DNA from: Chloroflexota bacterium
GTDB taxonomy: Bacteria; Chloroflexota; Dehalococcoidia; Bin125
DNA: 64,000 nucleotides
Reading direction: 5' to 3'
Assembly: GCA_009838735.1 (NCBI GenBank)
Contig: VXQZ01000050.1
Span: 1-64,000, forward strand
The translations under genes were made by a program, and so were the position numbers. Positions within the stretch are counted from its first letter, which is position 1. Each line of letters begins with the position of its first letter. Below the pieces are notes generated by a model, which did not search any database, was not told the origin of the DNA, and was given only the letters and a program-made list of their open reading frames with translations. This document shows, piece after piece, positions 11,316 through 20,772 of this stretch.

Positions 11316-12601
11316 TGCGTTACCAGATCGTCACCCTGGGCTGTCCGAAGAACACCACCGATTCCGATCGGATCGTACGCGAGTTGGAGCATGCCGGCCA
11401 CCGTGCGAGTGGTGATCGGCAGTCGGCGGACCTGGTGATTCTCAACACCTGCGGCTTCATCGACGACGCTCGCGACGAGTCGCGCCAGGCGGCGGAGTTG
11501 TTGGCGGCCGAACGGTTGCCGGGTCAGCAGGTGGTGGTGACCGGATGCTGGTCGCAGATTGAGCGCGAACAGGTGATCGCGATCGACGGCATTGGAGCCA
11601 CGTTCGGGATTGAGGCCTGGCAGGAGATCGCCGAGCACGCGGGCGCTGTCGAAGCCGAACGAGACATACCCGAAACCTCTATCGGGATCGGTCCGTCGGC
11701 GTACCTGAAGATCTCCGACGGCTGCGCTCGGCCCTGCACCTTCTGCAACATCCCGGCGATCAAGGGGCGACAGTTCCGCAGCGTTGAGCCCGATGCGCTG
11801 GTCCGGGAGGCCCGCGACCTCGTGGGGCGCGGGGCGCCGGAGGTCGTGCTGGTCGCGCAGGACAGTACGGCGTACGGCGCCGAATGGGGCGACGCCAACG
11901 GACTGGCGCGCCTGATCGAGCGGCTGGCGGCGGAGTCGGGCGCCGACTGGCTGCGCCTGATGTACGCCTATCCCGGATTCGTCACACCGAGCCTGGTCGA
12001 CGTGATGGCAAATACACCGCAGGTTTGCCGCTACCTCGACATCCCGTTGCAGCACGGGTCGCCTACCGTCTTGCGTCGGATGAAACGTCCGCACAACATG
12101 AGCATGGTCCGGGGAACGCTGGATCGGCTGCGCCAGGCGATGCCCGACATCGCGATTCGGACGACGTTCATCGTCGGCTTCCCCGGCGAAACGGAATCCG
12201 AGTTCCAGGAGTTGCTCCAATTTGCGTCCGACGCGGAGTTCGACCGCGCCGGCGCGTTCGTCTACTCGCCGCAAGACGGCACTCCTGCCGCCGTCATGTC
12301 CGAGCAGATTGCGGAGGATGCGAAACAACGTCGGCACGAAGAACTGATGATGCTGCTGGCCGATGTGTCGGCCCGAAAGAACCGGCGCCAGGTTGGGCGG
12401 CGAATGACGATGCTGGTCGAGTCGGAACCGGGCCAGACCACCGAGGACGGCGAGCCGATCATCGCCGGACGGACATATCGCGAGGCGGCTGAAGTCGACG
12501 GGCTCGTCTTTGCCCTCGGCGAAGCGGACCCGGGAGAGTTCAGGCCGATCGAAATCGTCGAGGCGATGGGCCACGATCTGTGGGCCGAGTTGGTCGACTA
12601 G
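11315..12601 (+). CDS. rimO: Ribosomal protein uS12 methylthiotransferase
   Basis: Radical-SAM enzyme that methylthiolates an aspartate of ribosomal protein S12. The UPF0004 domain is at the N-terminus (TLGCPKN, NTCGFID, VVTGCWSQ supply three cluster cysteines). The radical-SAM CxxxCxxC reads CARPCTFCNIP at about residues 139-149, and a TRAM domain closes the protein. The sequence KISDGCARPCTFCNIP separates RimO from MiaB and MtaB. ATG 11315 is used; the GTG one codon earlier gives a redundant Met. It is coupled to the RodZ-like gene. Its stop shares CTAG with the convergent DUF503 gene. Confidence 0.95.
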   Translation: MRYQIVTLGCPKNTTDSDRIVRELEHAGHRASGDRQSADLVILNTCGFIDDARDESRQAAELLAAERLPGQQVVVTGCWSQIEREQVIAIDGIGATFGIEAWQEIAEHAGAVEAERDIPETSIGIGPSAYLKISDGCARPCTFCNIPAIKGRQFRSVEPDALVREARDLVGRGAPEVVLVAQDSTAYGAEWGDANGLARLIERLAAESGADWLRLMYAYPGFVTPSLVDVMANTPQVCRYLDIPLQHGSPTVLRRMKRPHNMSMVRGTLDRLRQAMPDIAIRTTFIVGFPGETESEFQELLQFASDAEFDRAGAFVYSPQDGTPAAVMSEQIAEDAKQRRHEELMMLLADVSARKNRRQVGRRMTMLVESEPGQTTEDGEPIIAGRTYREAAEVDGLVFALGEADPGEFRPIEIVEAMGHDLWAELVD

Positions 12602-12891
12602 AGCGCGATCGTCTCGGTCGAGACCGTCCCCACCTGGCAATCCAGACGCAGATCCTCAACGAATGCCAACACTCGTTGCGCCGTGGCGTGGGAAATCTGG
12701 GAGTCGGACGAGATGGCGGCGAACGCCAGAGTGGCGCGGGCGGCATCGTTCTGACTCTCGACTTCCGCCGCTGCCACCGGAAACTTGTTGCGTGTCCGCT
12801 GGATGACCTGGCGAATGACGGCGCGCTTTTCCTTGAGCGAGGCCGACTCGAAGATCAGCAACTCCAGCGTGAGCACCGTAATGAAGGTCAT
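12598..12891 (-). CDS. DUF503 family protein (YlxP-like)
   Basis: The 97-residue protein has the full pattern of DUF503: a first strand (LTLELLIF), SLKEKRAVIRQVIQRTRNKF and VAAAEV. Gram-positive relatives sit in the nusA-infB-rbfA region and are thought to act in ribosome biogenesis, without firm function. It overlaps the scpB stop by four bases (ATGA), and its own stop overlaps the rimO stop at a shared CTAG. Confidence 0.85.
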   Translation of the reverse strand: MTFITVLTLELLIFESASLKEKRAVIRQVIQRTRNKFPVAAAEVESQNDAARATLAFAAISSDSQISHATAQRVLAFVEDLRLDCQVGTVSTETIAL

Positions 12892-13481
12892 GTCCGGTCT
12901 CCGGCCGTGTCCCGGGGTTCGAGCGGAAGGACTGCTTGCTCTGCCGGCGGTTCCAACTGTTCGAGTGGCGGGAGTTGATCAAGCGCGCTGAGTCCAAAGT
13001 GGTCGAGGAAGCGCGGCGTGACGCTCCAGAGCAGCGGCTGTCCGGGCGTATCCAGGCGTCCGCTGGGCGCGATCAGATCGCGCGCGCGCAGCGAGCGAAT
13101 GACGCCCGAGGCGCCGACGCCTCGGACTCGCTCGACCTGGTCTCGCGTGACCGGCTGGTGATAGGCGATGATTGCCAGGGTCTCCAGAGACGCCCTGGAC
13201 AGCCGCGGCGGCGTGTCCAGTCCGAGCAGCCGCTCGACGTACGGCGCCGCTTCGGGGGCCGAAACCAGGGCCACGCTGTGTTCGTGCCGGCGGATTCGGA
13301 TGCCGCCCGAATGATCGGCTTCCATCTCCTCGATGATCGACTGAACCAACGCGTCCGAGACTCCCGTCACCCGCGCCAGGGTGCGAATGCTCGGCGGCGA
13401 TTCAGCCACCAGCAGGAGTGCCTCCAACGTGAGCCGCAGATTCTCGGGCGGCGGCAACGAGGCCGGTTCGTCGGTTGTCAT
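12888..13481 (-). CDS. scpB: Segregation and condensation protein B
   Basis: Subunit of the SMC-ScpA-ScpB condensin. Two winged-helix domains are visible: NLRLTLEALLLVAESPPSI near residue 14, then the conserved SRASLETLAIIAYHQPVTR near 100 and RGVGASGVIRSL. The Pro/Glu-rich tail of about 35 residues is not conserved. It overlaps mtaB upstream and DUF503 downstream by four bases each, forming a tight mtaB-scpB-DUF503 operon. scpA is not adjacent, which differs from the common scpA-scpB pairing. Confidence 0.92.
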   Translation of the reverse strand: MTTDEPASLPPPENLRLTLEALLLVAESPPSIRTLARVTGVSDALVQSIIEEMEADHSGGIRIRRHEHSVALVSAPEAAPYVERLLGLDTPPRLSRASLETLAIIAYHQPVTRDQVERVRGVGASGVIRSLRARDLIAPSGRLDTPGQPLLWSVTPRFLDHFGLSALDQLPPLEQLEPPAEQAVLPLEPRDTAGDRT

Positions 13482-14764
13482 CCCGGGAGCTCGCCGAACA
13501 GACCGGTCTCATCGGCAGAGTTGATGCTCACGCCGCGGATTTGGTTCGTGAGATCCGTGTCGGACCTGGCCCGGACCGGTAGGTACGTGTCGGTCAGTCC
13601 GGAATCGGCTGACTCGAACAACACGGACTGCACCGTTCCGACGCAGCGTTCGAGCGCAGCGGTTCGATGAGTCGCGCCCATTGCCCGTAGCTCCGCCGCG
13701 CGGCTCTGCTTGGTTTGTGGCGAGACGTCATCCTCCAGCAAGCCGGCCGAGGTGCCAGGCCGTGGAGAGTAGGGAAACACGTGTACATCGGTGAAGCGCA
13801 GATCCTCCATCAAACTCATCGTCTGTTGATGGTCGCTATCGGTCTCGCCGGGGAATCCGGCGATGATGTCGGTCGTGATCGATGCGTTCGGCACGGCGCT
13901 GCGAATCGTCTGGACGGCGTTTCGGAACTGATCCGACGTGTATCGGCGTCGCATGCGCGCGAGCACGGGGTCCGACCCGCTCTGCAAGGCCACGTGGAAG
14001 TGCCGGCACATCCGCGCATCGTCCCAGCAGGCGAGCAACTGCGGTGTGATGTCCTGGGGTTGAATCGACGAGTAGCGAATGCGCGGCGCGTCGGTTTGGG
14101 TCAGGAGCGCTTCGATCAGCGCCGCCGCCGATGCGCCGTCCGAGCGGTCGCGCCCATATGCGCCCGGTTGGGTGCCGGTCAGTACGACCTCCTGGACGCC
14201 GTCTTCGACTCGCTGCTGGGCCTGCGCCACGATCTGATCGATCGGCACCGCCCGTTCGCGCCCGCGCACATAGGGGACGATGCAGAATGCGCAGACGTCG
14301 TCGCAACCTTCCTGGATCTTGATGAACGACCTGGTCCGGCCGCCTGAGACGCATGCATCGCCGTTGGATGCCGAACGCGCTTCGATGTCGTCGAGCGCGG
14401 AAATCAGTGCGTCCGCCGCCTCGTGTTTGCGTTCGTTGCCGACTATATGCACCTGTCCCAGCTCGCTAAGCGCTGCCGCGTCGCGCTCGGCGTAGCAGCC
14501 GGTGACAATCACCGGCGCGTGCGGCGAGAGCCGATTGGCCATCCGAATCAGTCGCCGAGCCTTGCGGTCGGCAACGTGTGTGATCGTGCAGGTGTTAATC
14601 AGATAGGCATCGGCGCGGGTCGGGCGGTCGGTCGTGACGCAACCGTGTCGCTGCAACTCGCGGGCGGCCTGCTGTGTTTCGGCCTGGTTCAGCTTGCAAC
14701 CCAGGGTCAGGGTCGCAACCACCGGAGGGCGCGGAGAGACATCGGAGGATGCACGGCGGCTCAT
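13478..14764 (-). CDS. mtaB: tRNA t6A37 methylthiotransferase MtaB
   Basis: Radical-SAM enzyme that converts t6A37 of tRNA to ms2t6A. It has an N-terminal UPF0004 domain (TLGCKLNQAE at about 19-28, NTCTITHVADRKARR, VTGCYAERD), a radical-SAM cluster CDDVCAFCIVPYVRG and a C-terminal TRAM-like region. LGCKLNQAE and the CTITHVAD run are characteristic of MtaB rather than MiaB. TATCGT on this strand (14773-14778) lies eight bases before the ATG and may be its -10 box. It heads the leftward operon with scpB and DUF503. Confidence 0.92.
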   Translation of the reverse strand: MSRRASSDVSPRPPVVATLTLGCKLNQAETQQAARELQRHGCVTTDRPTRADAYLINTCTITHVADRKARRLIRMANRLSPHAPVIVTGCYAERDAAALSELGQVHIVGNERKHEAADALISALDDIEARSASNGDACVSGGRTRSFIKIQEGCDDVCAFCIVPYVRGRERAVPIDQIVAQAQQRVEDGVQEVVLTGTQPGAYGRDRSDGASAAALIEALLTQTDAPRIRYSSIQPQDITPQLLACWDDARMCRHFHVALQSGSDPVLARMRRRYTSDQFRNAVQTIRSAVPNASITTDIIAGFPGETDSDHQQTMSLMEDLRFTDVHVFPYSPRPGTSAGLLEDDVSPQTKQSRAAELRAMGATHRTAALERCVGTVQSVLFESADSGLTDTYLPVRARSDTDLTNQIRGVSINSADETGLFGELPG

Positions 14765-14807
14765 GCCAACCTACGATACTGACAGCAAGCGCTGACGGAG
14801 GTGTGAG

Positions 14808-14939
14808 ATGGTGGAGATCGGCCTGGCAATTCTGTTCGTCAGCATCCTCGTCGCCGCCGACCGAGGTCGCTACGACACGCTGAACGAGAAGATGCGCGAC
14901 TTCGTCGACTGGCTGGACCGTCCGGAAGATCAGCAATAG
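14808..14939 (+). CDS. Small membrane protein, 43 residues
   Basis: A short open frame with a very good ribosome-binding site (GGAGGT, bases 14797-14802) before ATG 14808. The peptide begins with one membrane helix (IGLAILFVSILVAADRG) and ends in a charged helix (NEKMRDFVDWLDRPEDQQ). I recognise no family. The strong Shine-Dalgarno and a TACGAT -10 candidate at 14772-14777, in the gap shared with divergent mtaB, support a real gene. Confidence 0.6.
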   Translation: MVEIGLAILFVSILVAADRGRYDTLNEKMRDFVDWLDRPEDQQ

Positions 14940-15005
14940 CCACGGCAGCTCCGGTGCTGCCGGGGTCGCTGCCTCCCTCGCGTGTCAAGCAGACAACGGA
15001 CATAA

Positions 15006-15056
15006 TTGACAACGCCGTACGTGCGTACTAGGTTCAAGTTAACCGAACGTACGTAC
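15006..15056 (+). promoter_or_regulatory. Promoter with overlapping long dyad operator
   Basis: A perfect -35 TTGACA (15006-15011) is followed 17 bases later by TAGGTT (15029-15034). An imperfect dyad overlaps this: GTACGTGCGTAC at 15017-15028 against GAACGTACGTAC at 15045-15056 (10 of 12 match as inverted repeat), with an inner GGTT/AACC pair. This is the layout of a repressor operator placed over the -10 region. Confidence 0.5.
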
Positions 15057-15067
15057 AGGATGATCCG

Positions 15068-15298
15068 ATGGCGAGCAAGCGTCCCGGTTCGAGTGCAGGC
15101 TTCATCGCTCGCGGCGCTCAACTGCCGCTGATGATGGAATCCTCGCCCACCGCTCGGGTTTCTTATCCCGGCCCGCGACGGGGAAGTTCCGTCTGTCCTC
15201 GCTGCGCCGGTCCGACGGCGAGTCACGGGAGGCGCGTTGTCTGTGTGATCTGTGGGTTCGGATCACGGCCGCGAAAAGGTCGGAGGCGCGTACGATAA
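15068..15298 (+). CDS. CxxC/CxxC zinc-ribbon microprotein
   Basis: The 76-residue protein has CPRC at about 43-46 and CVIC at about 59-62, spaced as in a zinc ribbon, followed by a very basic tail (RPRKGRRRVR). The first 40 residues look disordered. ATG 15068 has AGGATGAT upstream. The promoter carries a long dyad directly over the -10 region, so expression is probably regulated. Nucleic-acid binding is plausible; I cannot name a family. Confidence 0.5.
   Translation: MASKRPGSSAGFIARGAQLPLMMESSPTARVSYPGPRRGSSVCPRCAGPTASHGRRVVCVICGFGSRPRKGRRRVR
15291..15296 (+). promoter_or_regulatory. Putative -10 box (TACGAT), leaderless start
   Basis: TACGAT ends six bases before GTG 15303. The nearest GGAGG (15282-15286) is about 16 bases from the start codon, too far for normal initiation. 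Confidence 0.35.
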
Positions 15299-15302
15299 AG
15301 CG

Positions 15303-15488
15303 GTGAGCATCCTCATTGCCATCGTGATCCTGGCCCTGCTGATCGCCGTGCTGTACATGCGCGGCCTGCTGACATTTGGAAACTTGCTATCCGTCTATCG
15401 GCGGATTCGGCTTGCGCTCCTGCTGGCGGTCGTGGCCATTCTCGTCATCGGCATTCTGCGCATCCTGGGCATCGGCGCGGGCGACTGA
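15303..15488 (+). CDS. Two-helix membrane protein, 61 residues
   Basis: Starts at GTG 15303 and encodes two hydrophobic helices (ILIAIVILALLIAVLYM and LALLLAVVAILVIGILRIL) joined by a short basic loop (NLLSVYRRIR). I recognise no family. It ends three bases before the glycerate kinase ATG, so the two are probably one transcript. In-frame sequence continues upstream to 15252 but would overlap the preceding gene and lacks a ribosome-binding site. Confidence 0.5.
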   Translation: MSILIAIVILALLIAVLYMRGLLTFGNLLSVYRRIRLALLLAVVAILVIGILRILGIGAGD

Positions 15489-15491
15489 ACG

Positions 15492-16610
15492 ATGCGCGTC
15501 GTGATCGCGCCGCAGGAGTTCAAGGGCAGCCTGACTGCCGTTGAAGCGGCGTCGGCGATTCAGACCGGCGTGATGTCCGTGTTTCCCAATGCCTTGATTG
15601 ACAGCGCACCGGTGGCAGACGGGGGTCCTGGGACGGTCGAGGCGATTGTTCACGCTGCCGGCGGACGCACATCCATTGCCCGGGTGGACGGTCCACTGGG
15701 TGGCCCGGTCGACGCCCGCTGGGGCCGGATCGACGAGGGTCGCACCGCCGTGATCGAAATGGCTGCGGCGTCCGGGTTGACGCTGCTGCGCCGGGACGAG
15801 CTGGATCCACGCCGGGCGTCGACCTACGGCACGGGCCAACTGATCAAGCACGCACTTGACGCCGGCGTCGAACGAATCCTGATCGGCGTGGGCGGCAGCG
15901 CGACGAACGACGGTGGAGCGGGCATGGCCGAAGCGTTAGGCGCCGTCTTCCTCGACGAGCAGGGTCAACGCCTGGCTCCCGGAGGAGCATCGTTGGCCGG
16001 ACTGGCGGCAATCGACGTCGACCAACTCGATTCCCGACTCAACGACGTCGGTATGACTGTCCTCTGTGATGTGCAGAATCCCCTGCTGGGGCCGGAGGGC
16101 GCGAGCGCTGTGTACGGACCGCAAAAGGGGGCGGACCCTGTCTGCGTAGCCGAACTCGACCGTGCGTTGTCGAACTTTGCAGCGATCCTGGAACGGGATA
16201 TGGAAGCGAAGGTCGCCGACGTGCCCGGAGCAGGAGCGGCCGGCGGACTGGCAGCCGGACTGATGGCATTCTGCGGCGCGACGCTGCAGTCAGGCTTTGC
16301 GGCGGTCGCGGAAGCCGTTGATTTGCCTGGGCGGATCGCTCGGGCGGACCTCGTGATCACCGGTGAGGGACGGCTCGACACCCAGTCGGCCTACGGCAAG
16401 ACGGTGGCCGGCGTTGCAGAGTTGGCGAAGACGGCGAACGTTCCCTGTCTCGCCATTGCCGGCCTGATTGAGGGTGAAGCGAAACTGCCTGGTCTGATGG
16501 ACTGTGAAGCGTCGACGCCCTCCGGAATGCCCGTCGAGGAGGCAATGGCTCGAACCGGGGAACTGATTCCGGCCGCCGTCGTTCGGCTGCTGGAGCGCTA
16601 TTCGAGGTAG
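15492..16610 (+). CDS. Glycerate 2-kinase (type 1)
   Basis: Phosphorylates D-glycerate with ATP to 2-phosphoglycerate, feeding glyoxylate or serine-derived carbon into glycolysis. The 372 residues match the GarK/GlxK family end to end: VVIAPQEFKGSL at the start, ADGGPGTV near 42, GVGGSATNDGG near 136, and LVITGEGRLDTQSAYGK near 286. The length is normal. Its 3' end overlaps the convergent zincin gene by 13 bases. Confidence 0.92.
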   Translation: MRVVIAPQEFKGSLTAVEAASAIQTGVMSVFPNALIDSAPVADGGPGTVEAIVHAAGGRTSIARVDGPLGGPVDARWGRIDEGRTAVIEMAAASGLTLLRRDELDPRRASTYGTGQLIKHALDAGVERILIGVGGSATNDGGAGMAEALGAVFLDEQGQRLAPGGASLAGLAAIDVDQLDSRLNDVGMTVLCDVQNPLLGPEGASAVYGPQKGADPVCVAELDRALSNFAAILERDMEAKVADVPGAGAAGGLAAGLMAFCGATLQSGFAAVAEAVDLPGRIARADLVITGEGRLDTQSAYGKTVAGVAELAKTANVPCLAIAGLIEGEAKLPGLMDCEASTPSGMPVEEAMARTGELIPAAVVRLLERYSR

Positions 16611-17029
16611 GGCGTCCGGCGCTCGGACAGCTTGATCGCGCCCCGAACGTGGTTCCTGGGCGGCGGCGAGATGCCGATTTCATCCAGCCGATCGTCGTCG
16701 ATGCCGAAATGGTGCGCCACCTCGTGCAGCACGGTTTCGCGGACCTGCTCGACAATCTCGTCCTCACTGCGGCAAATGCTCTCGATCGGTTGCTGATAGA
16801 TCATGATTCGGTCGGGCAAGGTCTCGCCGTACCAACCGCGATTGGTCAGCGGCTGGCCCACATACAGGCCCAGCAGCGTCTGACGCGGCCCGAGTCCGAC
16901 CGATTCTCGTTCTTCCTGCGTCGGTTGATTGCGGAGCAGGATGACGACATTCTCCATTCGATCGGCCAACTCGTCCGGGATCTCGTCCAGGGCACGCTCA
17001 ACCAGGCGGCGAAAGCGGGAACGTCGCAT
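16598..17029 (-). CDS. Minimal zincin metallopeptidase family protein
   Basis: The 143-residue protein has HEVAHHFG (about residues 101-108), an HExxH-like zincin motif followed by the acidic DDDRLDEIG. This matches the small Zincin_1 (DUF1025-like) family common in Actinobacteria and Chloroflexota. It has no signal peptide. Substrate and physiological role are unknown. ATG 17029 lies five bases after the PBP stop, indicating co-transcription with it. Confidence 0.8.
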   Translation of the reverse strand: MRRSRFRRLVERALDEIPDELADRMENVVILLRNQPTQEERESVGLGPRQTLLGLYVGQPLTNRGWYGETLPDRIMIYQQPIESICRSEDEIVEQVRETVLHEVAHHFGIDDDRLDEIGISPPPRNHVRGAIKLSERRTPYLE

Positions 17030-17034
17030 GGACC

Positions 17035-19428
17035 TCAGGGTACCCAGTTGTTGAGAAGTGCACCCTCGAGGACCTGGCGGACGAGCGGCCCGGCGTCGTC
17101 GGAGCCCGATTTGGCGTTGTCCAGAACCACCGTGACGACCAACCGCGGTTCCTCAAAGTTCGCCCATCCGGTGAACCAGACATTGTTGAGAGACTGTTCA
17201 TCTTCCTCGTCATCTGGTTCATCGGCCGAATCCTCCGGTTCGTCCTGCCCGGTTTGCTCGCTGTTCAGTTCAACATCGATCTCTTCGTCTCGCTCGGAGT
17301 CTTCATCGCCGATGTCGGCCTGAGCGTCGGACTCAACGATTTGATCCTCCGAGGTTCCTGATTTCCCGGCCGCGCGGAGGATGCTGCCCTGGAAGACGTA
17401 GAAGCCGGTGCCGTAGGGCTGGGAGATCGTGGTGCGCAGCGCGGCCTGGAGTTGTTCCAACGTGTCGGCCGAGACCGGCAGGACGCTGATCGAGCGGCGA
17501 TCGATGACTTCCGGCGGCCGCCCGTGCGGTTCGATCGATTGGGCGATGATCGGCGTACTGACGACCCCGTTCGTCGCCAGTGCGGCGTAGGCATTGGCCA
17601 TCTGCAGGACCGTCACGGTGACGAAGCCCTGTCCGATGGACATATTCAGGGTGTCGCCGGTGAACCAGGCCTCGTTGTAGTGTTCGTTTTTCCATTCCGG
17701 TCCGGGATTGACGCCGGGTTCCTCGTTGAGACCCAGGATGCCGGTCGGTTGGCCGAATCCAAATCCGGAAGCGACGGACGGCAGGAGCCGCTCGTCGACC
17801 CGATCGAGATTCAGACCGACCTCGAAGAAGACCGTGTTACAGGACTCGGCCAGGGCCTGAGAGAGCGTGAGCCGACCCTGGTCAACGTCCTTCCAGTTGC
17901 GCAGCGGTTGGTCGCCGACCTTCATCCACTGGGCCGGACAGGAGATGCGGTCGGTGATCTCGTATCCGCCCCCTTCGAGGGCCGCTGCGAGCGTGATCGC
18001 TTTGAAGGTCGAGGCGGGAGCATAGAGCTGTTCGACGGCGCGGTTGATGAAGGGCTGTCGCTCGTCGAAGAAATAGGTCTCGTACTCCTCCTGTGTGACG
18101 CCGTCGACGATGGTGTTGGGATCGATTCGGGGATAGGAGGCCATCGCCAGGATGTGGCCGCTGCGTGGATCGATCGCGACGACAGCGCCCGGCTGCTCAC
18201 CCAGCGCCGCTTCGGCCAGCTCCTGCACGCGAATGTCCAGCGTGAGCCGGATGTCGGCGCCCGGGATCGGGGCGCGAGTGATGATTTCACGCACTGGACG
18301 GCCGATCGGATCGACGACCAGGAGACTGCCCCCTCTGCGGCCGGCCAGCGCGCGCTCGAAACTTTGCTCAATGCCGTCCCGACCGACCATGTCGCCGGCG
18401 CGGTACCCCTCGACAAACCATGCGGCAAGCTCCTCGGGATTGATCTCCTGCAGGTAACCGATCACATGGGCGGCGACGCTGCCGAATGGATAGAAGCGAC
18501 GGGTTTGCCGGGTTAGCAGGATGCCATCCGAGGCCAGACGTTCGAACTCGCCGATCGACTCGGGCGGCGTGTCAATCGGCAGAACAGCGACCGGGATGAA
18601 CTGATAGGAGGGCAGATCCTGGTAGATCAGCGCCCTGACGTCCTCTTCCGCCATGTTCAGACGCTCAACGAAGAAATTCAGCACCGCCACTTCATCGGTG
18701 ATTGAATCCCAGTGGACGCCGACGATGGTCACATCGGTCTCTCCGGCAAGCACGACGCCGTTGCGGTCGATGATCTGACCTCGGGGCGGCGTCTCAATCA
18801 GCGCGTTGATCAGGTACCCGGGCGAACCCAGCCCGGTGAACATCAGGTCGGGCGTCCAGTCAACGACCCAATGAGGCTGACGCAAGGTTCGGGCTTGCAC
18901 GATTTCTTCGATCTCGCCGAAGAACGTGGTCTGGTAGCGAATGATCACCTCATGCGACGACGCGTTCTCGTCATCCTGGGGAATCACTTCCCAGGTGAAT
19001 CCGCGGATCGTCGCCTCGGCCCAAACGTCCCGGTAGCGCTGCTCGAAGGCGTCGATGGTGATTCGTTCCCGGGTTTCAGTTGAAGTTCGTTGATAGGCGC
19101 TGCGCAGGTCTCCGGTTGCGATCAGGTGGAAGAAACTCTGCACCGCGAAGCGAGCGCTGGGCGGTGCGACCTCCAGGTTTTCCAGTTCTTCGGCCGGCGG
19201 CGTGTATGCCTGCGAGGCATCGGCGGCCCCGTCAATGGACGCAGCGGTTCCTGCTGCCTGGTCTTGGGTCTGCTGGGTGCCTTCCTGGGGCGGAGGCGGG
19301 AAGTACTGCGAGAGATCGCGTTCGGATTCTCCGCCGAAGATGCAGCCGCTGAACGCCCATGCCGCGATGAGCAGCGTCGCGATCCAGATTCCGAAAGAGA
19401 GGTGTTGTCGTCGAGGCACGTCGCCCAT
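17035..19428 (-). CDS. Class B penicillin-binding protein (MecA-N type lipoprotein) with acidic insert
   Basis: Peptidoglycan D,D-transpeptidase anchored outside the membrane. The signal segment ends in AFSGC (Cys29, a plausible lipobox). Then come an NTF2-like MecA-N domain (about 90-192), a PBP dimerisation region (about 205-390) and the transpeptidase domain with STFK (473-476), SCN (529-531) and KSGT (689-692). Directly after KSGT a run of roughly 50 mostly acidic residues (about 693-745) interrupts the domain before NNVWFTGWA; relatives have only a short loop. Total length 797. It heads a short operon with the zincin gene. Confidence 0.9.
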   Translation of the reverse strand: MGDVPRRQHLSFGIWIATLLIAAWAFSGCIFGGESERDLSQYFPPPPQEGTQQTQDQAAGTAASIDGAADASQAYTPPAEELENLEVAPPSARFAVQSFFHLIATGDLRSAYQRTSTETRERITIDAFEQRYRDVWAEATIRGFTWEVIPQDDENASSHEVIIRYQTTFFGEIEEIVQARTLRQPHWVVDWTPDLMFTGLGSPGYLINALIETPPRGQIIDRNGVVLAGETDVTIVGVHWDSITDEVAVLNFFVERLNMAEEDVRALIYQDLPSYQFIPVAVLPIDTPPESIGEFERLASDGILLTRQTRRFYPFGSVAAHVIGYLQEINPEELAAWFVEGYRAGDMVGRDGIEQSFERALAGRRGGSLLVVDPIGRPVREIITRAPIPGADIRLTLDIRVQELAEAALGEQPGAVVAIDPRSGHILAMASYPRIDPNTIVDGVTQEEYETYFFDERQPFINRAVEQLYAPASTFKAITLAAALEGGGYEITDRISCPAQWMKVGDQPLRNWKDVDQGRLTLSQALAESCNTVFFEVGLNLDRVDERLLPSVASGFGFGQPTGILGLNEEPGVNPGPEWKNEHYNEAWFTGDTLNMSIGQGFVTVTVLQMANAYAALATNGVVSTPIIAQSIEPHGRPPEVIDRRSISVLPVSADTLEQLQAALRTTISQPYGTGFYVFQGSILRAAGKSGTSEDQIVESDAQADIGDEDSERDEEIDVELNSEQTGQDEPEDSADEPDDEEDEQSLNNVWFTGWANFEEPRLVVTVVLDNAKSGSDDAGPLVRQVLEGALLNNWVP

Positions 19429-19565
19429 GCCAGGCTTGTCCGGTCACCCCGCTCATCGTCACCTTACCAGCCGATCGGGTGCATAGCGCCGCGGAATTGG
19501 ACCAATCAGGCGTTAGACTTGATCCGATTGCACGATCCGCAGATGACCCGCAGAGGGGGCTCAGC

Positions 19566-20741
<1,176 letters not shown>

Positions 20742-20772
20742 TCCGTCTTACGGGACGGGATCCGGGTGATCG

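Noticed and set aside
12598-12601. Overlapping stop codons of rimO and the DUF503 gene as a special signal
   Set aside because: CTAG shared by two convergent stop codons is compact packing and needs no further explanation; the same happens at 33886-33889.
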